Origin: Geobacter sp. FeAm09
Lineage (GTDB): Bacteria > Desulfobacterota > Desulfuromonadia > Geobacterales > Pseudopelobacteraceae
Direction: 5' to 3'
Assembly (NCBI RefSeq): GCF_008330225.1
Contig: NZ_CP042466.1
Span: 2,350,001 to 2,414,000, forward strand
DNA length: 64,000 nucleotides
Of this stretch, positions 55,326 to 64,000 are shown one piece after another; the first letter of the stretch is position 1; each line of letters opens with the position of its first letter. The notes below the pieces were generated by a model. That model saw only the letters and a list, made by a program, of their open reading frames with translations, searched no databases and was not told the DNA's origin. Both the position numbers and the translations under genes were made by a program.

Positions 55326-56458
55326 GTACCGGCGATCCTGACATAGAGGTCTTCAAGCTTGCGGGCCTGGCTTGCGAAGTTAAAGGCCTCGTCGACAAGA
55401 GCCGCACCACGCCTGCCCATGTCTTTGGCCTCTTCCGGGTTGTCCAGCAGATGTTCCATTGCCTGCCGCAATGCGGCAACGTCTCCCGCCGGCACAAGCA
55501 CGCCGTTATAGCCGCCGCGGACAATCTCGGGAGTCCCGCCAACGGCCGTCGCTACGACCGGCAGGCCGGCTCCCGCCCCCTCCAGCACGGCAACCGGCAG
55601 CCCCTCCGTATGGGATGAAGAGACGAAAATATCCGCATCCGCAAGCAATGCCGGGACGTTGTCGCTGAACCCAGGGAGCAGGAACCGGCCTTGCAGCCCC
55701 GCAGCGGCAACCTGCCGTTCCAACTCCCGGCGGAGAATCCCCTCGCCCAGAACAATGAAATAAACCTTTTCCCGCTGCCGCACGATTGGCGCGGCAGCCT
55801 CGATAAACCCGGCAAAATTCTTTTCGGGGCTCAGGCGGCCGGCCGAGACGACCAGCACCGCGTCTTCCGGCAGCGCAAGGAGATCCCGGATGCTTTCCTT
55901 ATGCGGCCCTTTTTCAACAAAGACGGCGTTATGGACGACCGTAATGCGGTCACCGGGAATGCCCGCCGCGACAATCTGACGTTTATGCCCCTCGGAAACA
56001 GCGACGATGTTCTGGATCATCTTCATGACCTGCTTGTCGGCAAACTCGTAACAACGGATCTTTGCGCTTTCCCCGGTCCACCCATGGGAGTAGACGATCT
56101 GCGAAACGCCAAGGGCACCCGAAGACAGATACCCTATGATATTCGATTTATATCCGTGCGTTACCAGCAACTGCACGGAGTTGTCTCGAAGCAGCCGGCG
56201 TAATTGCGTAATGAGCCTGGGATGAAACGGAGAGCTGCTCCGCAGGCTCAATGTCCGGATGTTGTCGGCTTCCGCCGCCTGCAACAGACCATTGGGCCGG
56301 CCGTCGTTATCGAACGAACAGAGGATCGGCCGGAAACACTGCCGGTCAATTCTCCGCAAATGCTCCAGAATCTGTTTCTCCGGCCCGCCGACAAAATTGC
56401 TGGCCCGAAGGTGCATAACGACAATCGGATCAGGCACGCGCTCGCTCCCATACGGCAT
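55319..56458 (-). CDS. Glycosyltransferase family 4
   Basis: About 379 residues. The acceptor side is LRASNFVGGPEKQILEHL, the donor side SAGRLSPEKNFAGFIEAA, and the EX7E segment SSSHTEGLPVAVLEGAGAGL. The start at 56458 would overlap the next gene upstream by 29 bp; GTG at 56437 or ATG at 56416 are alternatives. Confidence 0.88.
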   Translation of the reverse strand: MPYGSERVPDPIVVMHLRASNFVGGPEKQILEHLRRIDRQCFRPILCSFDNDGRPNGLLQAAEADNIRTLSLRSSSPFHPRLITQLRRLLRDNSVQLLVTHGYKSNIIGYLSSGALGVSQIVYSHGWTGESAKIRCYEFADKQVMKMIQNIVAVSEGHKRQIVAAGIPGDRITVVHNAVFVEKGPHKESIRDLLALPEDAVLVVSAGRLSPEKNFAGFIEAAAPIVRQREKVYFIVLGEGILRRELERQVAAAGLQGRFLLPGFSDNVPALLADADIFVSSSHTEGLPVAVLEGAGAGLPVVATAVGGTPEIVRGGYNGVLVPAGDVAALRQAMEHLLDNPEEAKDMGRRGAALVDEAFNFASQARKLEDLYVRIAGTC

Positions 56459-57620
56459 CCATTACCCCGGCAATCGCATCCCAGGTGTAGGATTCAAGAA
56501 TCAGCGCCCGGCCGGCAGCGCCATATCCGGAGAAAACGGCAGAATTTTCAAGGGCCGTGCACGCCGCGTCCGCGAAATCCCGGGGGGTATCCCGCAGAAG
56601 AATATTTTTCCCCTCGGCAACGTCCAGCCCCTCTGCCCCGACTGTTGTGGAAAGAACCGTTTTTGCCATGGACATGGCTTCGAGAATTTTGAGGCGGGAA
56701 CCGCCACCGACCCGCAACGGCACCACATAGAGCATGCTGCGCGCTATGTATGGCCGCACATCATCGACAGTCCCCGTAACCGTCACCCCAGGGGTCCGTT
56801 CGGCAAGGGCAAGCAGCCACTGCGGGGGCTTGCGGCCGACCACGGCAAAGGTCGCGGCGGGGATGCGGCGCCTGATCTGCGGAAAGATCTCTTCGATGAA
56901 GTACGTGACCCCGTCCTGATTTGGGCGCCAGTCCATCGAGCCGGTAAATACCATGCTTCCCGGGCATATCGCGGACTGGGCAGGAGCGAAATAGCGCTCG
57001 TCCACGCCGTTGGGGACAACGGTCACCCGGCTGCAGCCGTAACGTTCCATAAATATGTCCCGGTCCGGAGCGGAAACGACCGACACCTGGGAATAGTTCA
57101 CGGCGGCACGCGCTTCGTAGCCCACCATTTTTCGCCACTGGAGGTAAATGTACAACTTTTTCAGCAGATTCGATTCAGCCTCGCAGTAGCGCTCCCATAT
57201 CTGCGCCTCGACGTTATGCGCCGAAAGGACCGACGGCAGCCTGCCGAGCAGGGTGCGGATATTCTCGGTATAGGGCATCCATTCGCAGTGGACAAGATCG
57301 AATCTCCCGGAAGCGACCAGGGACAAGGCCCTCTTTTCCAATGCCGCTGAATAATGGCGGTCCACAACGTACGGTTTCGGCGACAGCATATTGGCCAGGA
57401 GCGCCCGGTAAAAGCGGAATCCTTTCTGTTCGAGCACGGTGCTCGGCAGGGTGATCAGGGTGACGTTTGGGCAATCAGGCAAACAGTCCCCCCGGTCGCC
57501 GTAACAGAGGTAGGTTACCGAATGGCGTTTCTGGAGGCGCTGCAACAGGTTGTACGTCCTGATTTTTTTCCCGGTATCAAGCGGCCAGGGGACCTCTTCG
57601 TCAACGATCAGGACATTCAT
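56430..57620 (-). CDS. PEP-CTERM/EpsH1-associated sugar transferase (Stp1-like)
   Basis: 396 residues. The start MNVLIVDEEVPWPLDTGKKI is the hallmark of the sugar transferase family tied to exosortase loci. The middle has VLSAHNVEAQIWERY and VVPNGVDERYF, and the C-terminal domain has VVPLRVGGGSRLKILEAMSM. It acts on the repeat unit in the cytoplasm. The start overlaps the deacetylase stop as ATGA. Confidence 0.9.
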   Translation of the reverse strand: MNVLIVDEEVPWPLDTGKKIRTYNLLQRLQKRHSVTYLCYGDRGDCLPDCPNVTLITLPSTVLEQKGFRFYRALLANMLSPKPYVVDRHYSAALEKRALSLVASGRFDLVHCEWMPYTENIRTLLGRLPSVLSAHNVEAQIWERYCEAESNLLKKLYIYLQWRKMVGYEARAAVNYSQVSVVSAPDRDIFMERYGCSRVTVVPNGVDERYFAPAQSAICPGSMVFTGSMDWRPNQDGVTYFIEEIFPQIRRRIPAATFAVVGRKPPQWLLALAERTPGVTVTGTVDDVRPYIARSMLYVVPLRVGGGSRLKILEAMSMAKTVLSTTVGAEGLDVAEGKNILLRDTPRDFADAACTALENSAVFSGYGAAGRALILESYTWDAIAGVMDAVWERARA

Positions 57621-58504
57621 GACCTGGGGGCACCGAGGCCGGCATCACGCTGCGGGCGATTGGAACTGCCGGCGATCGCAGCCGTCATGGTGCCGAATTG
57701 GAGCTTGCCCAAGAGATGCCGCAGCTTCCCTTCGGTACGGTGCAGATTGAGATAATGCCGAAAACGCGACTTGAGCCCGGCTTTGATGCGGGGCTGTCCC
57801 GGATCGATCTCCCAGGGGTGAAAATAGAGCACCGCGGGCTGGTGCTCCTGATCATTGATCCTCGCAATACCCCGCCGGACCAACTCCGCCGGCAACAGCC
57901 GCAGATAGCCGCCACCGGCTATCGGCAGCCGATACTCCATGCTGCCACAGCGCACGGGATACGTGGTCAACGGGAACTCCGCCAGGCGCCCGGCATCCCG
58001 CTCCACCGCATAGGGGAAACGGGGGGCGTCCGGAATGCCGTAGGTATCGTGATAAACCGGGAAGACACTGCTGTCGAAGGAATAACCTTCGTCGAGCAGA
58101 ATATCGAAAGCCCAGAGAGATTGCTTCGTTATGGAATAACTGGGGGCGCGATAACCGCAGATTTCCGTGCCGCAGACGTCCTCAAGAATCTGCTTGGCGC
58201 GGCGTATATCCGACCTGAAGGCATCCGGTCCGATACGATACACCAGTTGGTGCCCATAGCCATGGCTGGCAATTTCATGCCCCTGGGCCTGAATCTCCCG
58301 GACCAGGTGCGGCACCCGTTCCGCAATCCAGCCCAGCACGAAAAATGTGGCCTTTACGCCGAACTCGTCGAGCATACCCAAAACCCGATGCGTATTATCC
58401 TCGACCCTCAAGGGGAAACTATCCCATTCCGCAAAGGCGATATGGCGGGCAAAAGCGTTCACCTGGAAATAGTCTTCCACATCTATGGTCAGGGCATTGA
58501 GCAT
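57617..58504 (-). CDS. Exosortase-system polysaccharide deacetylase
   Basis: 295 residues. NodB-type fold: the first metal Asp is in ALTIDVEDYFQ (residue 8-11) and metal histidines 81 and 85 in HEIASHGYGH. YRAPSYSIT follows, and late in the domain AVLYFHPWEID. The VEDYFQ form belongs to the DUF3473-type deacetylases seen in PEP-CTERM loci. No signal peptide is visible, so the site of action is unsure. It removes N- or O-acetyl groups from the polymer. It starts 2 bp after the beta-barrel gene. Confidence 0.92.
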   Translation of the reverse strand: MLNALTIDVEDYFQVNAFARHIAFAEWDSFPLRVEDNTHRVLGMLDEFGVKATFFVLGWIAERVPHLVREIQAQGHEIASHGYGHQLVYRIGPDAFRSDIRRAKQILEDVCGTEICGYRAPSYSITKQSLWAFDILLDEGYSFDSSVFPVYHDTYGIPDAPRFPYAVERDAGRLAEFPLTTYPVRCGSMEYRLPIAGGGYLRLLPAELVRRGIARINDQEHQPAVLYFHPWEIDPGQPRIKAGLKSRFRHYLNLHRTEGKLRHLLGKLQFGTMTAAIAGSSNRPQRDAGLGAPRS

Positions 58505-58506
58505 GG

Positions 58507-59763
58507 TCAGAAGATCTTTCTGATTTCCACAATTCCGCGGTTGATGTCCCGGGCATTCGTTGAGGAGTTGATGTCGTCACGGTTGGTCTCGTAGGAGTAG
58601 GTCAGGGTGAGCGTGATGTCGTGGTTAAAGGCGTACGCCAAACTGCCAGTAGCGATGAAATGGTAAGGATACTCCCCCCGCAAGCCGTTCTGGTAGTAGC
58701 GCTCCGCAGTCGCGTTAAGACTGGCGGTAAGGCTCTCTACGACCTCGTGGCGGCCATAACCGGAAAAGGAAAGTTTGCGCTGGTTGCGCGTATCCGTCTG
58801 GGTATTGACATACTCGGAATAGGAACTCGAAATCCCCACGGCCCCCCGCTGCAAAACCTTGTCGAGCTTGCCGCTGTAACTGGTTTCCTTTGTCGAAACG
58901 GCCAAGGGATCTTCCGTATTTTGCACATTGGTCTCAAGTGTCGCCACGGCGACCTCAAAGTCATGTGTGACGCCCGCGTGCCAGAACAAATAGTTTACGC
59001 TGTTGTAATGCCGGAAGTTTTGCCAGGTATTGCCAATCTGGCCGAAAACGAAGGACTTCTCGGCGTATTGATATTTGAAGCCGCCATAAACGTCGTGTTT
59101 GTCGAAATTAACCGGTACCGTTTCACTCCGGGTAAACGCATAGCCCAGTGTCAGGCTCAGCTTGGGCGTCAGTTCGTACGTCAGGTCGGCAAAGCCTCCA
59201 TGTTCATGCTTATCGATGCCGTCCGAATCCCAGTAACGGGTATCCGTATAGCGATAACCGGTTTTGAGCGTACTCTTTGCTCCCGGCCGCCACAGCAGGT
59301 AGGGGGAAACCATTGCGATATTCTGGTCGGTCTGGTTGACGAAAAGGCTGCTTTGCGTGGTTACGTCACGGGAAACATCGAGCGACACCCGACGGTACGT
59401 ATCGCTGACGTCGAGATAGAAGAAATTATCCACCAGCGCCATAGTCCCCTTCAGGTTGGCGTCGTGATTGTACTCGTCGTCACGGCTGTGCCGCGCATAG
59501 TTGCGATAGTCGAACGTGTACGCCACATCCCAGTTCCAGAAGGGGGTGAGATAATGAAGCGTGGCCCCCGGCTGAACGCGGGTAATGTAGTCGGTTCGCT
59601 TGCCGGAGGCGGATTCATAGATGTTGTCGTTTATCTCTCCGATTACCGCGAGAGACGGCTTGAAATCAAGTTCGGAAGCGCAGGCCTGCCCCGAAATCCC
59701 CGTGAAGAGACCTGTTGCGATCAGCGCACCTATCATTCCAGTCTGGCGGAAACGGTTCATCAT
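58507..59763 (-). CDS. Exosortase-associated outer-membrane beta-barrel protein
   Basis: 418 residues. The signal peptide ends near SGQACASE (residue 30). The rest is alternating amphipathic strands with aromatic ends (ATLHYLTPFWNWDVAYTFDY, GTWQNF-like turns), closing with IVEIRKIF, a C-terminal Phe as in outer-membrane proteins. A family of this kind (TIGR03016-like) is specific to PEP-CTERM/EPS loci and may form the outer-membrane path for the polymer. It overlaps the ATPase stop as ATGA. Confidence 0.87.
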   Translation of the reverse strand: MMNRFRQTGMIGALIATGLFTGISGQACASELDFKPSLAVIGEINDNIYESASGKRTDYITRVQPGATLHYLTPFWNWDVAYTFDYRNYARHSRDDEYNHDANLKGTMALVDNFFYLDVSDTYRRVSLDVSRDVTTQSSLFVNQTDQNIAMVSPYLLWRPGAKSTLKTGYRYTDTRYWDSDGIDKHEHGGFADLTYELTPKLSLTLGYAFTRSETVPVNFDKHDVYGGFKYQYAEKSFVFGQIGNTWQNFRHYNSVNYLFWHAGVTHDFEVAVATLETNVQNTEDPLAVSTKETSYSGKLDKVLQRGAVGISSSYSEYVNTQTDTRNQRKLSFSGYGRHEVVESLTASLNATAERYYQNGLRGEYPYHFIATGSLAYAFNHDITLTLTYSYETNRDDINSSTNARDINRGIVEIRKIF

Positions 59764-60947
59764 TTTCTCCTGGTAAAGGTATCGCCGCCGAAAACCCTGC
59801 GGACAAACCCCACGCTCGTGGGCTCGGGGGACATATCCTGGTCACTGTCGCCTTTATGGGACGGGGCGATTTCATCCAGTTTTCTGAGAAGGTTGAATAT
59901 CTGCGAATCGGCCTTGGTCATGTGCGAGGTAACGTTATTCTGGAGCTGGGTGAAGCGATCCTGAAATTCATTGATGACCGCCTGCGTCGGGGTGCCGTTT
60001 GCCCCTTCGAGCGTATCGAGCCGCCGGGCAATATCGCTCAACAGGGTACGCATATCCTTGTTCTCCGATGCCTGCGCGGCAGCTTCGGCATCGGCCGGTG
60101 CTCCTTCCCTGGGGGCAACGGCTCCGTTGGCCCAGAAATGGTTGTCGAAATCCAGGTCCCCGATAACTTCGCGCACCATTTCGACCGGTATCACCTTCAT
60201 TTCTTCGGCAAATGCCGAAAGCATCAGAAAATCGCAGATGATGTTGATCAAGCGCGGGATGCCCCTGCTGTAGCGGAAGATAATGTCCAGCGACTCGAAC
60301 GGGAACTCCACAGCCAGGGCATTCCCCGCGACCTCAAGGCGATGCATGATGTAGCGCTCGGTCTCCTGGCGGCTTAACGATTGCAAATGGCAGTTGATGC
60401 TGATCCGCTGCCGCAACTGACGTAGCTCGGGAGCGGACAGAATGGCCCGCAGCTCGGGCTGCCCGACCAAAATAATCTGCAGGAGCTTGCTGTCGGAGGT
60501 TTCCAGGTTGGAGAGCATCCTGACCTCTTCCAGAAGCTCCGGCGCAAGATTCTGCGCCTCATCGATAATCAGGATCGGCTGATTGCCGCGCGCATACTGG
60601 TCAACCAGAAAATCGTTCAGATCCCGGATCAGGGTAACCTTGTCCTTTCCCTGGGTCTGAAGGCCGAAATCATCATTAATCATGGCCAACAACTGCTCAG
60701 AGGTGACACGGGTGTTAAAGACCTTTGCCAGGACCAACTGTTCATAGCGTTTATTGAGCAGGTTTCGAATGATCGTGGTTTTGCCCGAGCCGACCTCTCC
60801 GGTGAGGAGAATGAACCCGGCCCGCTCCCTGATGCCGTAGTCAAGAAAGGTCAGCGCCTTCTTGTGCGACTTGCTCAGGTAGATGAAGCTCGGGTCGGGA
60901 ACCAGGTCGAATGGCTTCATGCGCAAATTGAAAAAGGTTTCGTACAT
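59760..60947 (-). CDS. Exosortase-associated AAA ATPase (ExeA-like)
   Basis: 395 residues from the ATG at 60947 (MYETFFNLRMKPFDLVPDPS), with CGGAG 6 nt upstream. Walker A GEVGSGKTT lies at residues 50-58 and Walker B LIIDEAQNL near 125; GQPELR is a sensor-like element. A C-terminal coiled region (ENKDMRTLLSDIARRLDTLE) follows. The family (TIGR03015-like) resembles the ATPase domain of ExeA and is a fixed member of XrtA loci, probably driving assembly or export of the polymer. The 17-bp gap to the kinase gene has no feature. Confidence 0.9.
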   Translation of the reverse strand: MYETFFNLRMKPFDLVPDPSFIYLSKSHKKALTFLDYGIRERAGFILLTGEVGSGKTTIIRNLLNKRYEQLVLAKVFNTRVTSEQLLAMINDDFGLQTQGKDKVTLIRDLNDFLVDQYARGNQPILIIDEAQNLAPELLEEVRMLSNLETSDSKLLQIILVGQPELRAILSAPELRQLRQRISINCHLQSLSRQETERYIMHRLEVAGNALAVEFPFESLDIIFRYSRGIPRLINIICDFLMLSAFAEEMKVIPVEMVREVIGDLDFDNHFWANGAVAPREGAPADAEAAAQASENKDMRTLLSDIARRLDTLEGANGTPTQAVINEFQDRFTQLQNNVTSHMTKADSQIFNLLRKLDEIAPSHKGDSDQDMSPEPTSVGFVRRVFGGDTFTRRK

Positions 60948-60963
60948 ACGCGCTCCGCTTTTG

Positions 60964-61830
60964 TTATGAAGCTTTGGGGGAATAGTCGCGATAATATGAG
61001 TAGCGCTCATCATGCCGGTCAAGCGTGGCGTCGTTATACACCAGGCCCAGCAGCTCGCACCCCTTGAGGGCTTCGACGGCTTCCTTGACGTTTTCCTGGG
61101 AGGCAAGCCGCTCTTTTACGACGAACAGGACCCCATCCATCAGATTGGCCAGGGAGCGGGTCTCCGCGAAGGGGAGAATGGGCGGCGTGTCGAAGATGAG
61201 ATACCGGTCGGGATAGCGGTACTTCATCTCTTCGATCAACTCTTTCATCTTCTGGGATGTGAAGAGTTCAACCGGGTTGCTGACGGCCCGGCCCGCCGGT
61301 ATCAGGGAGAGCTTGCCGATCCCGGTAGCCACGATCGCATCTCCGATGTCCAGACCTTCGAGAAGGACATCCGAGAGTCCCCGTTTGTTATTCATATTGA
61401 GGTAGCGCTGGACGGAAGGGCGGCGCAGGTCCGCATCCACCAGCAGGACGGTGTGATCGAACTCCTGGGCCAGGCTGATGGCCAGGTTGAGGGCGGTGAG
61501 CGTCTTCCCCTCGTGGGGCACCGCACTGGTCACCATAATGGTGTTCTTGAAAAAATCCTCGCCTTTGGTCATTTTCACCAGAACGGACTTCAGCTTCCGG
61601 TACTCTTCCGCCGTAGGCGAATGCGGGTCGTTCAGATTGACGAGATACGGGTTGTCTGATGTTATCGCAGGGGTGACGGACGGAGCCGGAGGGGGCTGAG
61701 ACGGGATGGCCTTGAAGACGTGTTTTTGCTGATGCCCTGCGGGAGCGGGAGCGGGAGCGGGAGCGGGAGCCACGCCCCCCCCTTCCCTAAGCTGTGCCGC
61801 CCTTTCCATGGCCTTTTCAATTCTGCTCAT
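60964..61830 (-). CDS. XrtA-associated BY-type tyrosine kinase
   Basis: 288 residues. A short Ala/Pro linker (residues 21-31) is coded by five GGGAGC repeats. Walker A is SAVPHEGKTL at 102-111, Walker A' is VLLVDADLRRP near 128-138, and Walker B is YLIFDTPPIL. The tail has the tyrosine cluster YSYYRDY used for autophosphorylation. It is the cytoplasmic partner of the chain-length protein encoded 47 bp upstream and sets polymer length through cycles of phosphorylation. Confidence 0.92.
   Translation of the reverse strand: MSRIEKAMERAAQLREGGGVAPAPAPAPAPAGHQQKHVFKAIPSQPPPAPSVTPAITSDNPYLVNLNDPHSPTAEEYRKLKSVLVKMTKGEDFFKNTIMVTSAVPHEGKTLTALNLAISLAQEFDHTVLLVDADLRRPSVQRYLNMNNKRGLSDVLLEGLDIGDAIVATGIGKLSLIPAGRAVSNPVELFTSQKMKELIEEMKYRYPDRYLIFDTPPILPFAETRSLANLMDGVLFVVKERLASQENVKEAVEALKGCELLGLVYNDATLDRHDERYSYYRDYSPKAS
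61741..61770 (-). repeat. (GGGAGC)5 hexanucleotide repeat
   Basis: Five perfect copies in the kinase gene, coding for alternating Ala-Pro. Unit gain or loss would change linker length without breaking the frame. Confidence 0.85.
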
Positions 61831-61877
61831 ATGTTAAGCCCTTTCATGATAAATCAGGTATATCGGCTCTATCCCTT

Positions 61878-63374
61878 TTACCGCAAATGCCCTTTGACGT
61901 CCTGGACAATGCTGGCCGGAGAAATGTAGCTCATCATCGTATCGACATAATTAAGCCCCAGCAGTTCCATGACCGGGAAACAGAGCAGGAAAAGGAAATA
62001 CACACCGCCGAGGGTGAACAGGCGCTTCGCGCGCTTGTGCTGTAAAGCGACCTCCTGCGGGTCCAGCATATGAGGGATGATCGCCAGGATCGGCACGCCA
62101 AAACCCTTGACCGAGCGTGCGTCTTTTACCGATGTGTCCATTTGCTCAAGCAGCAGCAGGATGCCGAAGCTGCCGGCCAAACCGCCGATGATCCCCATCA
62201 TCATGATGGCGAGGCGATTCGGGCTTATGGGCGCCGTGGGGAGGGTGGCCGGATCGACAATGCGGAATGTGGTCGATTTGTCCTGGACCTCCATCTGCTT
62301 CGAAACCTCGGACTGCCCGTGGCGCGCGAACAGTTGGTCGTAGATATTTTTCTGGTTGTTTCTCTCCAGTTCCAGCTTGTCGAGTTCAGCCCGTGCCGCG
62401 GGGATATTTCTGAGCAGCGCCTGATTCGAAGCGATATTGCGGCGCAGCCCATCCTCCGATGCCCTGATGGCCGCTATCTCCGAATCGACTTTTGCCAGTT
62501 CGTTGGAATCGAACGTCTGCCCGCCGCCCGCAGCCTTCATCTGCTCCTTGATGGACTCGATTTCGCCTTTTACCGTGAGTACCTCCGGGTAGCTATCGGT
62601 ATATTGGGCCTGAAGTTCGTGCAACTGTTTCTGCAGCGCCAGCAGTTTGGAGCGCAGCGGGTCGCTGGTCGTCTTCGTCACATGGCGCATCCCCTCCAAC
62701 TGCCGGCGTCTCAGTTCCAGGTCGATGAGTTTTTGCTGTGAAGCGTTGATATCCTGGTACAGTTTCCCCTCGTCGATGGAGATGGCCGTTCCCTTATCAC
62801 GCTTATAGGCGTTCACCTCATCTTGCGCCTTGTCCAGTTTCGCCTTGAACGTGGAGATCTGCTCGGAAAGGAACTTGGTGGCATCATAAGATTCGCCGCG
62901 TTTTGACGACGTATTTTCTTCTATATAGAGGCGGACCAGTGTGTTGACAAAATCCTGGGCAATTTTCGGATTGCTGTCCTTGTACGAGATTATGAACAGG
63001 TTCTTGTCTTTTACCTGGACATCGATATTCTTCTGGATTCTTTTCACCAGTTCTTCGCTGTCGGCGCCGCTCTTTGCCGCCAGGTTCATATCGGTGCTGT
63101 CGGCGACCTTGGCAAGCAACGTACGGCTGGTTATTGCATAGGTAAGCACCTTTATCGTGTCTTCCATGGACGGTGTAACCGTAAGCCCCTTGACGAGCTC
63201 ACTTATGACGTTTTTTTCAATGAAAACGGTACTCTTTGCCTCAAACTTCTTGGGAAGCACAAAGCTTACAATCGTCACTGCCGTCATAATCAACAGCGCC
63301 AGCACCACAAACAATTCTTTACGCCTGTTCAGAATTTGCAGGAATTTTTTATAATCAAGTTCCGAAGACTGCAT
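61878..63374 (-). CDS. Polysaccharide chain-length determinant (Wzz/PCP, XrtA system)
   Basis: 498 residues from the ATG at 63374 (MQSSELDYKKFLQILNRRKE), with GAGG 5 nt upstream. A membrane helix lies at 22-43, followed by a long periplasmic domain with coiled coils (about 165-360; LSEQISTFKAKLDKAQDEVN). The Pro-rich VDPATLPTAPISPNRLAI sits before a second helix. Unlike simple Wzz proteins it has an extra hydrophobic helix near 455-475. It fixes polymer length together with the BY-kinase. Confidence 0.92.
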   Translation of the reverse strand: MQSSELDYKKFLQILNRRKELFVVLALLIMTAVTIVSFVLPKKFEAKSTVFIEKNVISELVKGLTVTPSMEDTIKVLTYAITSRTLLAKVADSTDMNLAAKSGADSEELVKRIQKNIDVQVKDKNLFIISYKDSNPKIAQDFVNTLVRLYIEENTSSKRGESYDATKFLSEQISTFKAKLDKAQDEVNAYKRDKGTAISIDEGKLYQDINASQQKLIDLELRRRQLEGMRHVTKTTSDPLRSKLLALQKQLHELQAQYTDSYPEVLTVKGEIESIKEQMKAAGGGQTFDSNELAKVDSEIAAIRASEDGLRRNIASNQALLRNIPAARAELDKLELERNNQKNIYDQLFARHGQSEVSKQMEVQDKSTTFRIVDPATLPTAPISPNRLAIMMMGIIGGLAGSFGILLLLEQMDTSVKDARSVKGFGVPILAIIPHMLDPQEVALQHKRAKRLFTLGGVYFLFLLCFPVMELLGLNYVDTMMSYISPASIVQDVKGHLR

Positions 63375-63415
63375 ATGCACCTCACGAGCAAAGTTTTACG
63401 CGTACCGGCCGCCCA

Positions 63416-64000
63416 TCAAAAAAGGCTTTCCTTGACAAGGACGTAATCACCCGCCTCCAATACCAGATTCTGGGACAGATCCCCCTGTTTGAAAAGCTTT
63501 TTGGCCTTGACTTCCAGGGATCGCTCTTGTTGCCCGACCTTTCTTCTGATGACGATATCATCCTGATCCGCAAATTTCGTGAATCCTCCCGCTTCGAGTA
63601 TCGCCTCCATGACCCTCATGCCTTCCCGGTATTCGATGGCCTTGGGCGTATTGACGGCGCCGAGGATGTAGACATTCTTGTCCAAGAGGAGCGGGATGAA
63701 GAGCGAATCCCCGGATTCGAGCAGGATGTCGTTCTCCGACTCCCCCTTGATGAACAGCCGGTAGAAATCCTCTTTCACCCTTTTCCCGTTCCGCAGCAAA
63801 TATGCTCTCCTCAGATCGGCCGTCTTGACCTCGCCAAGCGTGCATAGCAACTGCAGGAGCGTCGTCCGCCTCTGGAGGTCATAGACCCCCGACTTGATTC
63901 CGCCGCCGTAAATATACACCTTGCTGTTGGTGATATCCTTCACGGTAACCGTGACAATCGGGTTCTTCACCAGTTCCTTGAGGCGCGTCCCCAGGGCCAC
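63416..64000 (-). CDS. Polysaccharide export protein (Wza-like, SLBB domain), C-terminal part
   Basis: The N-terminus lies beyond the right edge; 194 residues are visible. The end of the polysaccharide-export domain reads LVKNPIVTVTVKDI. Two SLBB-type beta-grasp repeats follow (KVYIYGGGIKSGVYDL; NVYILGAVNTPKAIEYREGM). The last segment LVLEAGDYVLVKESLF ends without a membrane helix. It should form the periplasmic/outer-membrane channel for the exopolysaccharide. The 41-bp gap to the chain-length gene has no feature. Confidence 0.92.
   Translation of the reverse strand: MALGTRLKELVKNPIVTVTVKDITNSKVYIYGGGIKSGVYDLQRRTTLLQLLCTLGEVKTADLRRAYLLRNGKRVKEDFYRLFIKGESENDILLESGDSLFIPLLLDKNVYILGAVNTPKAIEYREGMRVMEAILEAGGFTKFADQDDIVIRRKVGQQERSLEVKAKKLFKQGDLSQNLVLEAGDYVLVKESLF

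Overview
The window looks like part of a chromosome from the Geobacteraceae (Desulfuromonadia). The base composition is GC-rich. The signs are indolepyruvate oxidoreductase beside a PaaK-type ligase, an Aquifex-type aconitase next to 2-oxoglutarate dehydrogenase E2/E3, a PxxKW cysteine-rich protein, a three-part NifU with NifS, a PrsK/PrsR-exosortase system and GEMM riboswitches. The assignment rests on gene content and style alone; no database was searched. Nearly everything is on the minus strand.

Region 1 (1-18800) is core metabolism: paaK-iorB-iorA (aryl acid/arylpyruvate metabolism), pyk, aconitase, lpdA, sucB, a ZnuA-like metal-binding lipoprotein, nifU-nifS, a phosphohexomutase, a PxxKW protein, a Nudix hydrolase, mqnA and a TolC-family protein. 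A 177-bp element with inverted ends lies between lpdA and sucB.

Region 2 (18368-26369) is one tightly packed operon read leftward: aroC-aroK-aroB-TPR protein-roadblock/LC7 protein-aroQ-Xaa-Pro peptidase-accB-accC-gcvH. It links the shikimate pathway to fatty-acid and lipoyl/biotin carrier proteins.

Region 3 (26633-37247) holds the exosortase (PEP-CTERM) machinery: a CAAX-protease-like protein, the sigma-54 activator PrsR, the sensor kinase PrsK, one PEP-CTERM protein with a visible -24/-12 promoter, a UDP-sugar dehydrogenase, an exosortase with a fused EpsI domain, a membrane-anchored endonuclease/phosphatase-fold protein, and a divergent Crp-family regulator.

Region 4 (37081-64000) is a long exopolysaccharide cluster running leftward from the right edge: SLBB export protein, chain-length determinant, BY-kinase, AAA ATPase, beta-barrel protein, deacetylase, several glycosyltransferases, a serine-acetyltransferase-like protein, a FemAB/GNAT protein (frameshifted), an O-antigen ligase/polymerase and a flippase. 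At its far end are two paralogous beta-helix surface proteins separated by a CapK/PaaK-like adenylating enzyme.

The most striking part is 37081-41605. A perfect Crp palindrome and a probable promoter lead into two tandem cyclic-di-GMP (GEMM-I) aptamers. The first is followed by an intrinsic terminator and the second by a stem that hides the ribosome binding site. They control a 1126-residue beta-helix/Ig/dockerin-like surface protein. Next to it is a cohesin-like lipoprotein whose reading frame is broken at a run of eight C. A Crp-type regulator with the right recognition helix is encoded beside it. This reads as a second-messenger-gated surface-attachment module joined to the exosortase/polysaccharide locus.
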